This document shows positions 48,843 through 60,700 of a stretch of 64,000 bases of DNA, piece by piece. The notes under the pieces are model-generated. The model did no database searches and was not told the origin of the DNA. It worked only from the letters and a program-made list of their open reading frames with translations. The position numbers and the translations under genes were made by a program. Position 1 is the stretch's first letter. Each line of letters starts with the position of its first letter. This stretch comes from Echinostoma caproni (Eukaryota; Platyhelminthes; Trematoda; Plagiorchiida; Echinostomatidae), in NCBI GenBank assembly GCA_900618425.1, contig UZAN01039779.1:13230-77229 (forward strand), given 5' to 3'.

Positions 48843-51800
48843 ACCGTTTTCCATTGGTTATTTACAGAACCAGATCGAAACAGGTGTTCAGTTTGCGCCC
48901 CATTTCCTCTATACACAACGAATTCCACAAATATTTATGCAGAAGTTTCCATGTACTAGGTTCATTGACATCACAAACTTAAGTGCGAAAAGCGGCCTCA
49001 GTGTAGTTGCTTCTAGTTCTCCAAAGTCGGATGTGACTTTCGGCTAAATTTCGAACAATTGAAAATACGCCTCAATTTTATCCTCACACGGATCTACAGC
49101 AATGCAAATAATCAATGGTTATAGAAACTTCCGAACTTATTCACCTAAAAAGATTTCAAATAAAAAACATTTAACAAGGGATGACTTGCATAACGCAGAC
49201 TACCAGCCAGCGCCACCTAACCAATAGGATAGGCTCAGTCATTACAAACAATTTGTAAAAACCGCGATGGTTGACAGGAAAAAGGACTTGAATTTTGTAC
49301 GTATAACTTGTTGACGCGCTTAGGCGTAAATAAGATGATCTTTATGTTTGCCTATTTCTCGTAAACTAAACAAGTTAATCAGTGCAAAATTATCGCGTTT
49401 AATGTGTGTGAAATAAAGAAGCATCCATTGATCACATGATTTGGTGACGATAACCGTCGTTACTCGCGCATGGGTTGACTGAAGCAGAATGAACAGTGTC
49501 GGTCACATAGGATACATGTGAAATTTTTAACTTTTTATTATTATCAGTCGCCAAATTATATTAAAAACAAATTACAGTTTCGAGCAATAGTTTGCACATG
49601 GTTCCATTGATGTACCATTATATCAACTGGTTCCTTGCCATAAGAGATCACCGTAATGATTACTGTGATGCTTTGGTTGTTCATTCGTAATAGTTATCTA
49701 ATGTATTTCACAGTATCAAAGGGACTGATCGCTACCATTTGACAACCGATACTCGATAATGAGTTGCCTTGAAACGAATCCCGATAGTTCGGACGAGTAT
49801 TTTATTTCAATCCATTTTCCGACTGATGAATATGCGCGTTCCTAGGTTGGATCATTCAGACGCACCACGACCGATCATTTGCATCACTTCAATCTTGGTG
49901 GTTACCAAACACCTGGAGGGCTTCTAAGTGGATGGGAAGCGCATTTATTTGCTATACTTCGACGGTTTGCATCTCTTTATGAGTCAGATTTCAAGTTTAA
50001 CATATAAAAAACCATGCAATGGAACGCCGTGTTGGAAACAAATGTTGAACAAACATTACTAGCCAAATAGTAATAAGAAATTAAAACAAGTGAGGATATA
50101 TTTCCACACGGACATTTGCTACCAGGCTTCGCCGTTTTTCGCATGCCTCTAACTCAGCGCTTACTGCTCAGATGCCATGACATCTGTTTTATTTTTTTCG
50201 TACAATTTATTCTATCTAAACTTATGACAAATAGTATTAAGTATCATGTTACTGTATACGACGTTAATGATCGTTTGATGTGAATAATTTGTTGGACCAG
50301 GATTGAGTGAATCGCATACCAGTTGTCAAAGTTTTGCCATTTCTTATTATGGTCAGTTTATTTGTCCTGGATTTGTTAACCTGAGGAATGTGTTGCATTT
50401 GCGTAGTACGAGGTTTAATAAAACTAAGCTCGTCTAAAAGATTAAAGCCTTCGTGTTCAACAAAGTTGGTATTTTCTTCTCAGTAAAAATTAGTTGTTTA
50501 TTCGGTTTATGAGAAGTCTGGAATTTGTTTAGTTTATGCATTATTCGCAAATGTATAACATAATTAGGTCATCTCACATTTTATCTGGAAAAACTGTGAA
50601 GAGTGCCCACTCGGTAGTTAAAGAAAAACCTTCAAATTGTACTCATAAGACCCGCTTTTATTGTCTTTCAATCAACCTAAACAGGACCACAGGAACACAT
50701 TTTGTCATAAAATAAGCAGAGAAACAAAGGAAAACCATCAATCTAATTTTAATTTAATAACTTGGTACGTCATAATGATTACTCACCAATCAAATGCTGT
50801 CAGTGTATAAGTGTGATAAAATCGTGGTGTTTGGCGATGGTTGATTGATTGGATTATTTTCAATGCATCCACATTCTCCCTCGATTATATCCATACTCAA
50901 ACTTTGATTTTGAACGCTAGTAATTGATTCCATGATCACTGTAAGATGACCATTTCTAAGAGTTATCGTTTGGAACAGAGAATAACATACTGATTCCATA
51001 TGTTCACAACACATCAATTATACAGCAACTGTTTTTGATGTAACTTCATTTCACAGTGGTATAAAGAACATGCATTTATGCTGTCTGTCGTTCGGTGATA
51101 AACGGTCATCTACAAAGTACATTTATTGACTTCAATGTACAACAAGTGTCATTCTATGCAGCGTGAAAGAACAATCGTGTTCTCTGACCATTGGAACATT
51201 CACTGGTCACGTGAGGTTTGTAAAATGTTATCCTTTTGTACATTTTATGAAAACGATTCCACATTTTCCAATATAAAAACACAAACGTTTAACAAAAATG
51301 CGACTAGAAAGCCTGGCAAGCCTGAGAGTGCAAATTTTACATTCAGCTTTATAAAATAATCGACCATATATAAGCATGGTGTATTCCACAGCTGACGGAA
51401 GACAATTACTCACGCCTCATAATGGGTTCCCTCCAAATGCAGATATATAAGAATGGTAAACGGATACGTTGAACCTCAAATTGGATAGCACAGATATATA
51501 ATATAGAGACATTCTATCTATCTTGGTATTAGTCAATCATGTATTTGAACTAATTATTTAATAATATTTTTCACGCGTAATCCTCAGTCCATATGATCAC
51601 CCGCGCACTGGGGAAATAGTAGATGAGAATGGTTGTATAGTTGGAGACCACCAGCCAATCCGGAAGTTGAAATCCGGAACCTTTACGCGCTTGTTGTGAA
51701 TACGGCCAGCTCTCGCACACACAAAATTCAGTCTGGCTCGTTCAATTCCTTCCTCTCAATGTAACGGGAGGAAGCTTGTTTATCTTTTGTTTATCCCATT

Positions 51801-52410
51801 AAAAATGATCCAAACAAATCGGTCCCACCTGATATTGAAAGTACGAAACCACTCATTCTAATTATTTGTGAGTTCAATTTAAATCACTCGTCCGTCCATA
51901 AAACCAAAGACAACCAAAGACATTTTGAAGTTAACGTTGTGCTCAAACAAACGTCTCACACCACAAACTGAAAAGAGATGTCCGCAGTGCAACCGGTTTT
52001 GCGTCCGGTCTCATTGTTACCCAGGTTCGTGGTTGTGAAATCATGAACTACTTATTATTGGTTATCTGAAATTTCGTAAATTGTTTTTCGTATAAGAGTT
52101 TGCGTAGAGTGACGAAGTGGACAACACAGTAATCACATAGTTGTACAAGTTCATTGTGACGGCTATCGGAGATGGTCCCTAAATGTAAAGTGCCCTGAAG
52201 AACAAAAAACATTCGGTGGACAAAGACAGAGAGGGAACTGCTGGTTATGCTCAAGTATAAACTGGAACAACTTATACATATCGATGAGCAACCCTCATTG
52301 TTGAGCTTACAAAAATGAACAATAAATAAATATATAACGTTGCATTGTACAACAATATGAAACGGTCGAATCAGTCACCCGATATTAACGTATCAGTCAA
52401 ACTTGCATTA
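48843..52410. other. Non-coding stretch, no recognised gene
   Basis: A plus frame at about 49846-50006 (GGYQTPGGLLSGWEAHLF) follows an acceptor-like TTCCTAG and reads protein-like for 53 codons, but has no donor or family match. A hairpin-forming CTTCCTC/GAGGAAG pair lies near 51750. Nothing else is assignable. Confidence 0.35.
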
Positions 52411-52597
52411 TCCTTTTTGTTTTTCTTTTCAATTTTACTTCCTTTTAATTGAATACACAATGATACCATTTTCAGGAAGGGGGAAGCGGCCAATCAAATT
52501 GCTACTATGTGAAAGTCAGACGATGGCGGTGGTGTTCGAACACAGGTTCCCCTCTCAAGTGATAATTTGATGACGTTACCACTGGGCCACCACCGCC
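52411..52597 (-). repeat. tRNA-derived SINE, family 1, copy 2
   Basis: On the minus strand the head is GGTGGTGGCCCAGTGGTAAC (A-box, ending near 52576) and the B-box is GTGTTCGAACAC (52543-52532). A unique body follows, containing GATTGGCCGCTTCCCCCTT, then an A-rich 3' tail (seen as T-rich at 52411-52440 on plus). The same order is found at 57.5 kb and, worn, at 9.5 kb. Boxes are intact enough for polymerase III, but this copy lacks a perfect tRNA acceptor stem. Confidence 0.8.
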
Positions 52598-54814
52598 CGG
52601 TGGTGATGTCAGGTCCTGTATATACACTGTCATCTGATTTGTATTTAGTTTTGGGTGTATTTTTATTTTTGTAAGCAACTAGTTTGTTTCTTTAGACAAC
52701 AGCTTGCTGTCACCTAATCAACGTAATCATTGAAGTAGGATCATAGAAAATCTGTGATATGATAACTCTCCACACACGGTATTTATATCATCGAAATCAC
52801 CATGAACACCATAGTTACCTTATACGTTATACTTCTTTATCATTCAATGTTTACTTATCAACGGTGATCAAGTGGTGAGGTGGTGCCGCAGTAGAACTAA
52901 TGTTTTAGCTTACTATTTCTGAAAAATAAAGGTGTGTGCGTGATAATTATATTTTTCATTTGCTTCTTTGTTCTATTTAAGGTGTAAAATAAACAATGAT
53001 GGTTCTCAGCGTTGACAACAGATCGACTGGAGTTGGTTCCACATCATCCCGAGGTTGTATTTATTGGGTATTCGAATAACCCACATTATACTGTTCAGGC
53101 TTCAATGTGAGTGATTAACTTTTCATTTTTGCCAAAAGACTACACTAACCAACTAATTTTTTTCTTCATGATCCACCAATGATTGGATGACATAAAATTC
53201 ACCTCCATGTTGAAATTTTCAGCACCGATTTGTAGTGCTGAGGAGCTGCCGAGCACTAACAAATTATCATGTGATATACACATTGGCTCTACGCTCTCAA
53301 ACTGTTAGCGGCATGACCTGATCTTAGACAAACATGTCTCTGTACAAAACCTTTCACGAAGTGTTTTGTTCCACTCAGACGACTGAACGACCCTAAGACT
53401 AAACTACTGGAATATAAACAGCATGAACTATTTAGGATAACGCTATTCAATTTTCATAGAAGTAAACCTTGGATTAGCACGAAACATCCTACTGTCATCC
53501 CAACATCCGATACCGGAAGTCTTATGCAGTTCACATTTAAATCAATCATGGAGTAGCATACTGTTTGGTCGATACGAATATCGTTCCAAAAGTTGTTCTT
53601 ATTTTGCTACAATTGAAAAAAGAATAACTACGCTGCCGCAAAGCGAAACAATCAACCCCCAATCCTTTTGACTGTGCATCGTCTGAATTTTTTTATGAAA
53701 AGCATGCCATTGTTTCAACTTTCTACCGTTTTAAAATAATGTGATCTACCCGTACTTCAGCGCATTTTATGCATGGTTGTGCCCACATCATTGTAGGAGG
53801 TTCACGTTCATATGCGTCTGGGCTGTTGTGTTCAGCTCATGTTTTATTGTATTAAAACCTGCATCACATACGTTGAATAATTTACCAGGCAACCCACTAA
53901 CAGAGTGAAACGAAACTCAAAAGTTAAAAGTAAAGCGAAATGAATCGAGAAAAGAAATGACCTAAGACGAAAACCCACGATATGTCAAACATTCTGAGTT
54001 TCAGAGATACGATTGTCACTTAGGTAGAGCAGGATAGTTTGTGATTAGGAGTAAAGCCAAGGTATCTTACAGATACGTGCTTGTCCATTTTTTGCCTTTT
54101 CATTTCCTTTCAAAAACGCGAAAGCATTTCAAATATAGTATGAGCTGTCACTGAGAAGCAACCTGGAGACACGCAAAATGGAAAACTTACCCGGATGGAG
54201 AAAATGTCATCACAACAGATTTTATAGTCCATTGAATGTTCTAATGTCGGAACCATTGTAAATTGTTCTCAAATTAGTATTCGAATTTGTCGGAGATCGG
54301 GGGTTGTGGAACTGTAAACCAAATACACATTCTCGGTATTTTGCAAAGGACTTGAACAGTTAATCATAATAAATTCAGGCTTAAATAGAAACAGTGATTA
54401 AAGAGCGCCTTGTATCATGCTTAATGTTGAGGGCAGCGGCGATTATGCACGCGTTGATAAGGCTTACAAATGCTGACTATTATAGAAACAAATGGCCCAG
54501 TGATTGTAATTGTAGGAGCGAAACCTCACAGAGGAAAGCGCGATGTCCGCCTGGTATTTGTTCTGCAGTTCAGGTAACATACGCATGTAGGTTTGGTCCT
54601 ATAATCAAGGAAGAAGAAAACCAAAGTAGGACAGTGAAAGGTAATAGGGAAACTGGTGTGTTTAAATCGATAGTTTTTGGCATGAAGTTTTAGAAAAGCT
54701 CCTTTCAAAACAGCTGGATTGCAGGCGATATGATGGATTTTGAATAGCATTCCCGCCTTTTGACATTAGGCTGGATGAGAAAAATCTTCAATGTGAGAGG
54801 CAACATTCGCAAGT
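52598..54814. other. Non-coding stretch, no recognised gene
   Basis: A phrase TCAAGTGGTGAGGTGGTG at about 52870 is shared with the SINE copy at 9.57 kb, but the similarity does not extend. Otherwise no gene or repeat was recognised. Confidence 0.4.
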
Positions 54815-55063
54815 TCAGAGTACAGAGCGACATAACTTTTCACAAGCACATTTGGTGCAAACTACATTAGGAACACCAGATTTGGCTAGGTCCAGCGCTG
54901 ATTTGTTTACCGCCTCCATGTGACATGAGAAGGATTCAAGTCCGATATTGAACAAGCTCTGTTTCATTACCCTCCATAGCCAGTATGCAAGTGGTTTATT
55001 TCGGGAGGTAACTTGAGATAGCCTAGAGAGGTGCGTATGAGTTTTTGTAACAGAAAAATGAAC
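54815..55063 (-). pseudogene. Coding-like minus-strand segment, no ATG
   Basis: Between a TAA at 55066-55064 and a TGA at 54817-54815 the minus strand is open for 82 residues. The composition is protein-like: HLSRLSQVTSRNKPLAYWLW, SLFNIGLESFSCHMEAVNK, then ALDLAKSGVPNVVCTKCACE with four cysteines near the end. It may be a fragment of a retroelement protein or a gene exon; no start or clear splice sites are seen and I cannot name a family. Confidence 0.3.
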
Positions 55064-55159
55064 TTAGCCTACATGACGGTTGTATATTCGGAGGAAGCCG
55101 CATATTCAAACTCGAAATGGGTATATCATTATTATCATGGTACAAAAATGTTTATTAAA

Positions 55160-55990
55160 AAAGTTTTATGATTCACTTGTAGGCAGTGTACTACCAGATT
55201 GTCCAGGCCAAGGCAGGTGAATTTTCTTGAGGAATCCACAACCGGACACTTTGGCTAGCCAAAGCCTGACCCGCAAGGCAGCGGGGCGTTGTGTAAACCA
55301 CAGTCCATTGGGAGCCGGTGTTAAGTTCATCGGATAATACGCCCTTTGGATGGGGACAACCGCCCAAGGTTTCAAATACACCTCGATACCCAACCGAGCT
55401 GGTGACCGTTACCGCAACCCAAAAAGTGTGGGTGTAGTTAGTACGCCAAATGCGAGCACCGGAATGCGCGGCGATCCTCTCCAAACCTACCATTTAAATA
55501 GTTTTCCTAATGCATCTTCAGAATACACTAATGTTAAACATGCACAGTGTGTTCTCTATGGGTTGAAGTGCATCCCTTAACCAGATGATCACTAAGGAGT
55601 TGCAACGTATCACGTTATTTAACAGACGTAAGGATGCGATGGAAATGTTTGTGTTAACCAGCAAAGAACACTGCACAGCTATTGTGTCCTGTTTGGGACG
55701 AGTCAGCGGTACTGACCGTTGTCACAAACATTTCCATCGCATTTGAATGCATTATCTCGTGGGACTTAACGATCTCCCAAAGAGTAAAACCCACACCGAA
55801 GACCATCAAGAGTACCCAGTGCCTCTGAACAATCGCATGGGCTAATCCAAGCTTGTTACTCCAGACATGGGGATGTTACACACGCATTCATCGATCCGTT
55901 CCTGCTGATCGTCGATTACATGATGCAATGATTAGTGACAGGCATTGACCAATATCCGACCAGGCTGTTTTGTCTGTGAACCAACTTGAC
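55160..55990. repeat. GC-richer island, probable dispersed repeat
   Basis: This block is clearly richer in G and C than its surroundings. On the minus strand two overlapping frames stay open for 75-100 residues (55393-55166 and 55493-55191), containing for example GYRGVFETLGGCPHPKG. Neither has a recognised domain. The block ends in a segment with a 20-bp inverted repeat (55634-55742). The sharp change in composition suggests an inserted element; an LTR, a non-coding part of a LINE or a DNA transposon cannot be told apart by eye. Confidence 0.4.
55634..55742. repeat. 20-bp inverted repeat with 69-base spacer
   Basis: ATGCGATGGAAATGTTTGTG at 55634-55653 is the exact reverse complement of 55723-55742. 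Inside the spacer there are two smaller hairpins: GTCC/GGAC around 55686-55699 and GTCAG/CTGAC around 55702-55716. The structure could be a foldback element end or a stem in an RNA; no terminal repeats or target duplication were found. Confidence 0.85.
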
Positions 55991-57530
55991 CTAGTTTCGT
56001 GCAGTTTATTCGATTGATGCATCTTCACAAACATGCATTAAATGGATCACCTGGTTTCGATTTATCCACTCTTTGATATTTCGGTTTGGGCTACAAAACA
56101 ATAACAATACTGTGCATTGAAGGTATGGTTGGAATTCGGTCTTAAAACCATAACAGCCTGTGAACGTTGGCCCAAAAGAATCTATGTGATTGTTTTCATT
56201 CCTAATATTTCGAGTTAAATCCTTGTGTTTGTGTATGGACCACCCGTTCAAGTTTAAAATAACAAAGCACGCAGTGAAACTCACACGTTTTCTGTTTTCC
56301 TTTTATCCAGCTACAACCTAAAAACACGTAATATCTTACCTGCGAAAATGCTGAGCTGAAATGAGCATTACTGCTATGGTATGGTAATGGATTTACTACT
56401 GTCGTTGTTCGTTTATTTGAATCGATGCAATGATTATGTGGCCCCCTGATTTTCACCCGATTGGGTGTGCAAACCGATTGCTCCACTTGAATTAACTTGT
56501 GTCAGGATGATCGAATTTGCGGGCGCATCATTTTAACGCAACTCAAGAACTCACATCTACAATTGAACATCGCTTGAGACCAAAAGCCATTCGAGCATAC
56601 AAGCCCTGCTTTTCGATCGACTGAATTTTGCCACATTTGTTTCAAATTAAGATTTCTCAGAAAATCGAGTTCACCTATTGCTGTTTTCTTTGAGGTCGAA
56701 ATCGCACGTGAATCTGGATCCATCAAAATAACGTGATTTGAACTGAGCAGTTTGCTTGAGCCGGAAGAGTAAAAGCAATGAAAGAACATATACCAGCTGC
56801 TTTTTCAAAATCTCAAAATGTTTAAATTGAAAAGTACAACAACGACCATCTTCCTATAATGGATCTGAAATCCCGGTCTTGAAATTTAATCACCTTGATC
56901 CAATTTTCTGCCCATTTGGCGCTCTCTGCTTACCGTCGAGTTTTCGAAATACCTTTACATTATTACGCTATATAAGGTCGATGAAAATGAGAAACTTTCT
57001 TCAGCAAACATTATTGGTAGAACAATCGATGATTGTTATGAGATACAAGCAGATTTATCTTCTTCCTGTATGATCAATTAGTGAATCGACTGGTCTCAAC
57101 AAGGTACCAGATCGTTTGACCAGTGCCAGACCGTGAATTCCTATTCTATTAGTTTATTCACTGAGTAAATGTCAGGGTGAAAACAGAGGCATTGGATTAA
57201 CAAGACCAGTGTCACTAATCCAAAAGAACAAACCAGCCGTCCGAAAGGAATTGGAAGTCGGAATTGAATTTTATGTTCACATAAGCCAAGTTTGTCAGTT
57301 AAACAATTGGTGTTAAATTTATCAAGCTAATCCATGAAAGACATGGTGCAGCTAGACGGACTAACAAGTGCGAGATGTGTATTGATAATAAAAAATATCG
57401 GTATTACAGGAGGTCTTTGTGAATAATTAAACTGGAAAATTATATCAAATAAAATTCATTTTTAGTCCCCTTCAACATGAAAATATCCCCTCATTCATTT
57501 CACATTCTGCTGTTCATCTATTTCTTCTGT
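55991..57530. other. Non-coding stretch, no recognised gene
   Basis: Minus frames at 56284-56006, 56486-56202 and 56789-56502 lie in sequence, but in different frames and without motifs; none can be supported as an exon. Confidence 0.4.
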
Positions 57531-57727
57531 CCTTCTTTTTTTCTTTTCAATTAACTTCATTTTATTGTATGCGCTAAGATACAATTTTTTCAGGAAAGGG
57601 GGAAGCGGCCAATCAAAAGGCTGCCACACGATACGTAAATGGGGAAAGTCAGGCGTTGGTGGTGGGATTCGAACACTTGTCCTCCGGGGTGATAACTGAT
57701 GACGTTACCACCGGGCCACCACCGTGA
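57531..57727 (-). repeat. tRNA-derived SINE, family 1, copy 3 (best preserved)
   Basis: On the minus strand: head GGTGGTGGCCCGGTGGTAAC with A-box (57718-57700), B-box GTGTTCGAATCC (57676-57665), followed soon by CCCACCACC, whose CACCACC can pair with the GGTGGTG at the head like a tRNA acceptor stem. The body then shares GATTGGCCGCTTCCCCCTT with copy 2, AAATTGTATCTTAGCGC-type sequence, and ends in an A-rich tail (AATTGAAAAGAAAAAAAG). This is the layout of a polymerase III-transcribed retroposon moved by a partner LINE. Flanking target-site repeats were not identified. Confidence 0.85.
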
Positions 57728-60700
57728 TTCGAGTTGCGTGTGTTGTCATCTCGGGGGAATTAATGGAATTATTGAAGTGATTTTGAGTGCATTATGAAGA
57801 CGTTTTGGCGGACAACATTACACTGATTTTGTCCTAGCCGGTATAAAACAGCAAACCTGTTCTGATTGCCAAACCAATGAAATTGCATATCGACTGAGTG
57901 CTATTGATTTCTAAGGAAGCGTCACCAGAAGGGAGAAGGACCAAAAGGCCAAAACAAAAGAGTGTCTGATCAAAATAAATGAAGCGTTTTGATGGAAATG
58001 AGGCGTTTGAAATCATGAGACTGTAGCACATTCAGCGTGTATGAGTGGTTCTCCATTAGTTGAAATTTATACACAGCATGCATTGGAAGCATTCACCTTT
58101 ACAAATTTCGTTTATACACCATCGATCTTAAACACTGGACCCACCAGACAAGTTTTCGATCAATAAGAAGCAGTTTACCGATGAAAATTAATCTATTTCT
58201 TCCAATGGACTGAAAAGGTAGTGTTATTTTAAAACCAAAATATATAACTGAACCTCAGCATTGGGAAGCAGCTGCAAGTGAACAACGATCCTGTTCATTT
58301 CAACTATGGACTTCAATATATCGCATCCCAACAGTTTGATAAATCGTTCTTCCTTCTTTAAAATTAATTCTTGTAGTTTTTGACGTCATCCCCGTATATG
58401 GGCAACAACGGGAATCCGTATGTCTTGCACTGTGTGGTATATGCACTAAAGTGCAATATTTGTTCAATGTATGACCAATTTGACATGACACACACTAATG
58501 ATGGTAACAAAGTCTAATTCTTCGACTCCGAACATCATGTTTACAGTGCAAATGAGAAACCAATAATGCTGGTGTCTAACTGCACGTACACCTTAAGGAA
58601 CCTGGATGCACCGTTCAGTGCAGGAATTAAATACCACGAAAGTGTGGGTCATTCAGTTTAGCTATCCTGGACAGATTAGGCCTAATATATCTTAGAAAGT
58701 GCCTGATACAACTAAGTAAATTGATGTGTAATGGAGCATGAGAAAAAACCTAATGATTATGAACTAAATTTGTAACCCAAGGGTTATAAAACACGGCTGG
58801 GAATAAGGATGATGTAGTGTCATATGTTTTATTTGGGAAAAGAGAAAGTCAATGGAAAGTCCTGATTTACTTGTGTTTTAATCCCGTCAGGACAATACGT
58901 CAGTGAGCGTATTACAGAGAATGTGATCCAACAACATATATGGATATCACACCACGAAATTGTGTTGGAATTAATTCTTGAGCATCATTAAAAAGAACCA
59001 AACTGCCACAATAGTAAAGCACTCATCCAAGGTTTCGAGTCGAAATAAGAGAAATTCCACTATATACATCAATGAGATATTCCACTCCCTGGTAATGAAA
59101 CCAGTAGACCCTACTCGGTGTTCTGTCTTGAACCTTGAATTCGAGGTTTTTAGCCCCTTTCAACTTTGCACACAACCTTATTAGTGTGCCTAACTGAGTT
59201 AAGCGTGTAACAGGGAAGCACCGTTTTCTCTCATAGGTTCCATTATTCACCTGTCGTTCACTTTTTCTATTGCCTCACGATGCCCATCTTCATCTGGTTG
59301 CACATATGTACTGGTGTTATAAATCGATAAGACGGTGCGTGGGTGAGGACAGTTACTTATCGCGAACAATGGTACCGGTATGGGTAAATTGGCACACATG
59401 CAACAGGTCTCATGAATTCCCACAAACTTACATGATATTAAATGGAACGGCTCGATGGTTGATGCGCATTTCCCGTAGTTACCATTATGAACAAATTAAT
59501 TTGCTTGCGTTCATTTTTGACCGTTGAGATAAACAGACAATCAAGTTCTTTTGCGAAATCCAAAGGTACTAATCATAGAATAAACTCAATAAACACTTGC
59601 TGGTTTTGGTTTGTTTTTGATACCCGATCGAGCATTCAAGAACAGAAGAAAATAGAGAGGTAAGGATGAAAATGCCTTTCCAGCGATGAAAGTGATTATC
59701 CAACTATCCTCAGCTGTTCCATACCTTTTGTCGGTATGCTCTTTCGCCATGGCGTTGCGCAAAACGTACATATTAGTCTCAAAAACGTCATCACTCAACC
59801 ACACCACTGTTCAGAGAAAAATAAGCGAATCAAACGCTTATCAGGTGAAACGGTGCTCAATCACGATGGTAACCCACCAATATGTATCGCAATCAGGGAT
59901 GTTACCTAACATAAGAAATTACCGAATCAATAACAAACGCAAGGATGGTACTGATAGCATTCAACAGAATAAACGCATACCCTTTATTTGGCAAAGCAGA
60001 ACGTATAATAGGAATAATGTATTCAACTGAATGAAACTCCCATTCGCGGCAACTGATGAGAACCAGCATCAATCAACCATTGTTCCTGTCGAAATGTGAG
60101 CGCACTAACCGGTCGACTGCTTTCAGTTACCAATTTTCCGCCCCAAAGCCTTCATATTAAATGTTAAAGAAGACTGACACGGATACCGTCGGACGATTGC
60201 AACCACGAATTATCATACCGCATACTCGCCTCAAATTTCCATACCGAAAAGTAATTATAAACTTCGGCAAATGTGGTTTTCCTCATCCACCATGTAAACC
60301 ATGGTTAAACGGCAAAGGAGATTTGGCTATATTCGGCTTCTTGGCCACATTACCGTTTCCGTTCGGATTTTTAAAATCACAGCCCTTGAAATAATGGGAA
60401 CAATGCACGTGTCCAACTACTTGTCCTATGGTACATTCTAGTGATTTATTTGAGAATTATCACACATGATGAATCTCGTAACATTGGAGTTCTTTGAACA
60501 ATTATTCTCTCTAATTTATATTTCTCGGTTAACCTAGTGACACTAATCTCAATAAATGTTAGGAAAACGTCAAATGATAAGCTGATGTTTACTTATTTCA
60601 ATCCTTGACTTGTTGAAAACAACTTTACAAATGCCCACTGAAGCAATCCCTGATTCAGTTTTGTTTTTACTGTACTTCTATAGTTGTATGCTCACACAGT

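Noticed and set aside
52860..52900. Phrase shared with the 9.57 kb SINE copy as another SINE
   Set aside because: Similarity stops after about 18-20 bases and the B-box and tail are missing.
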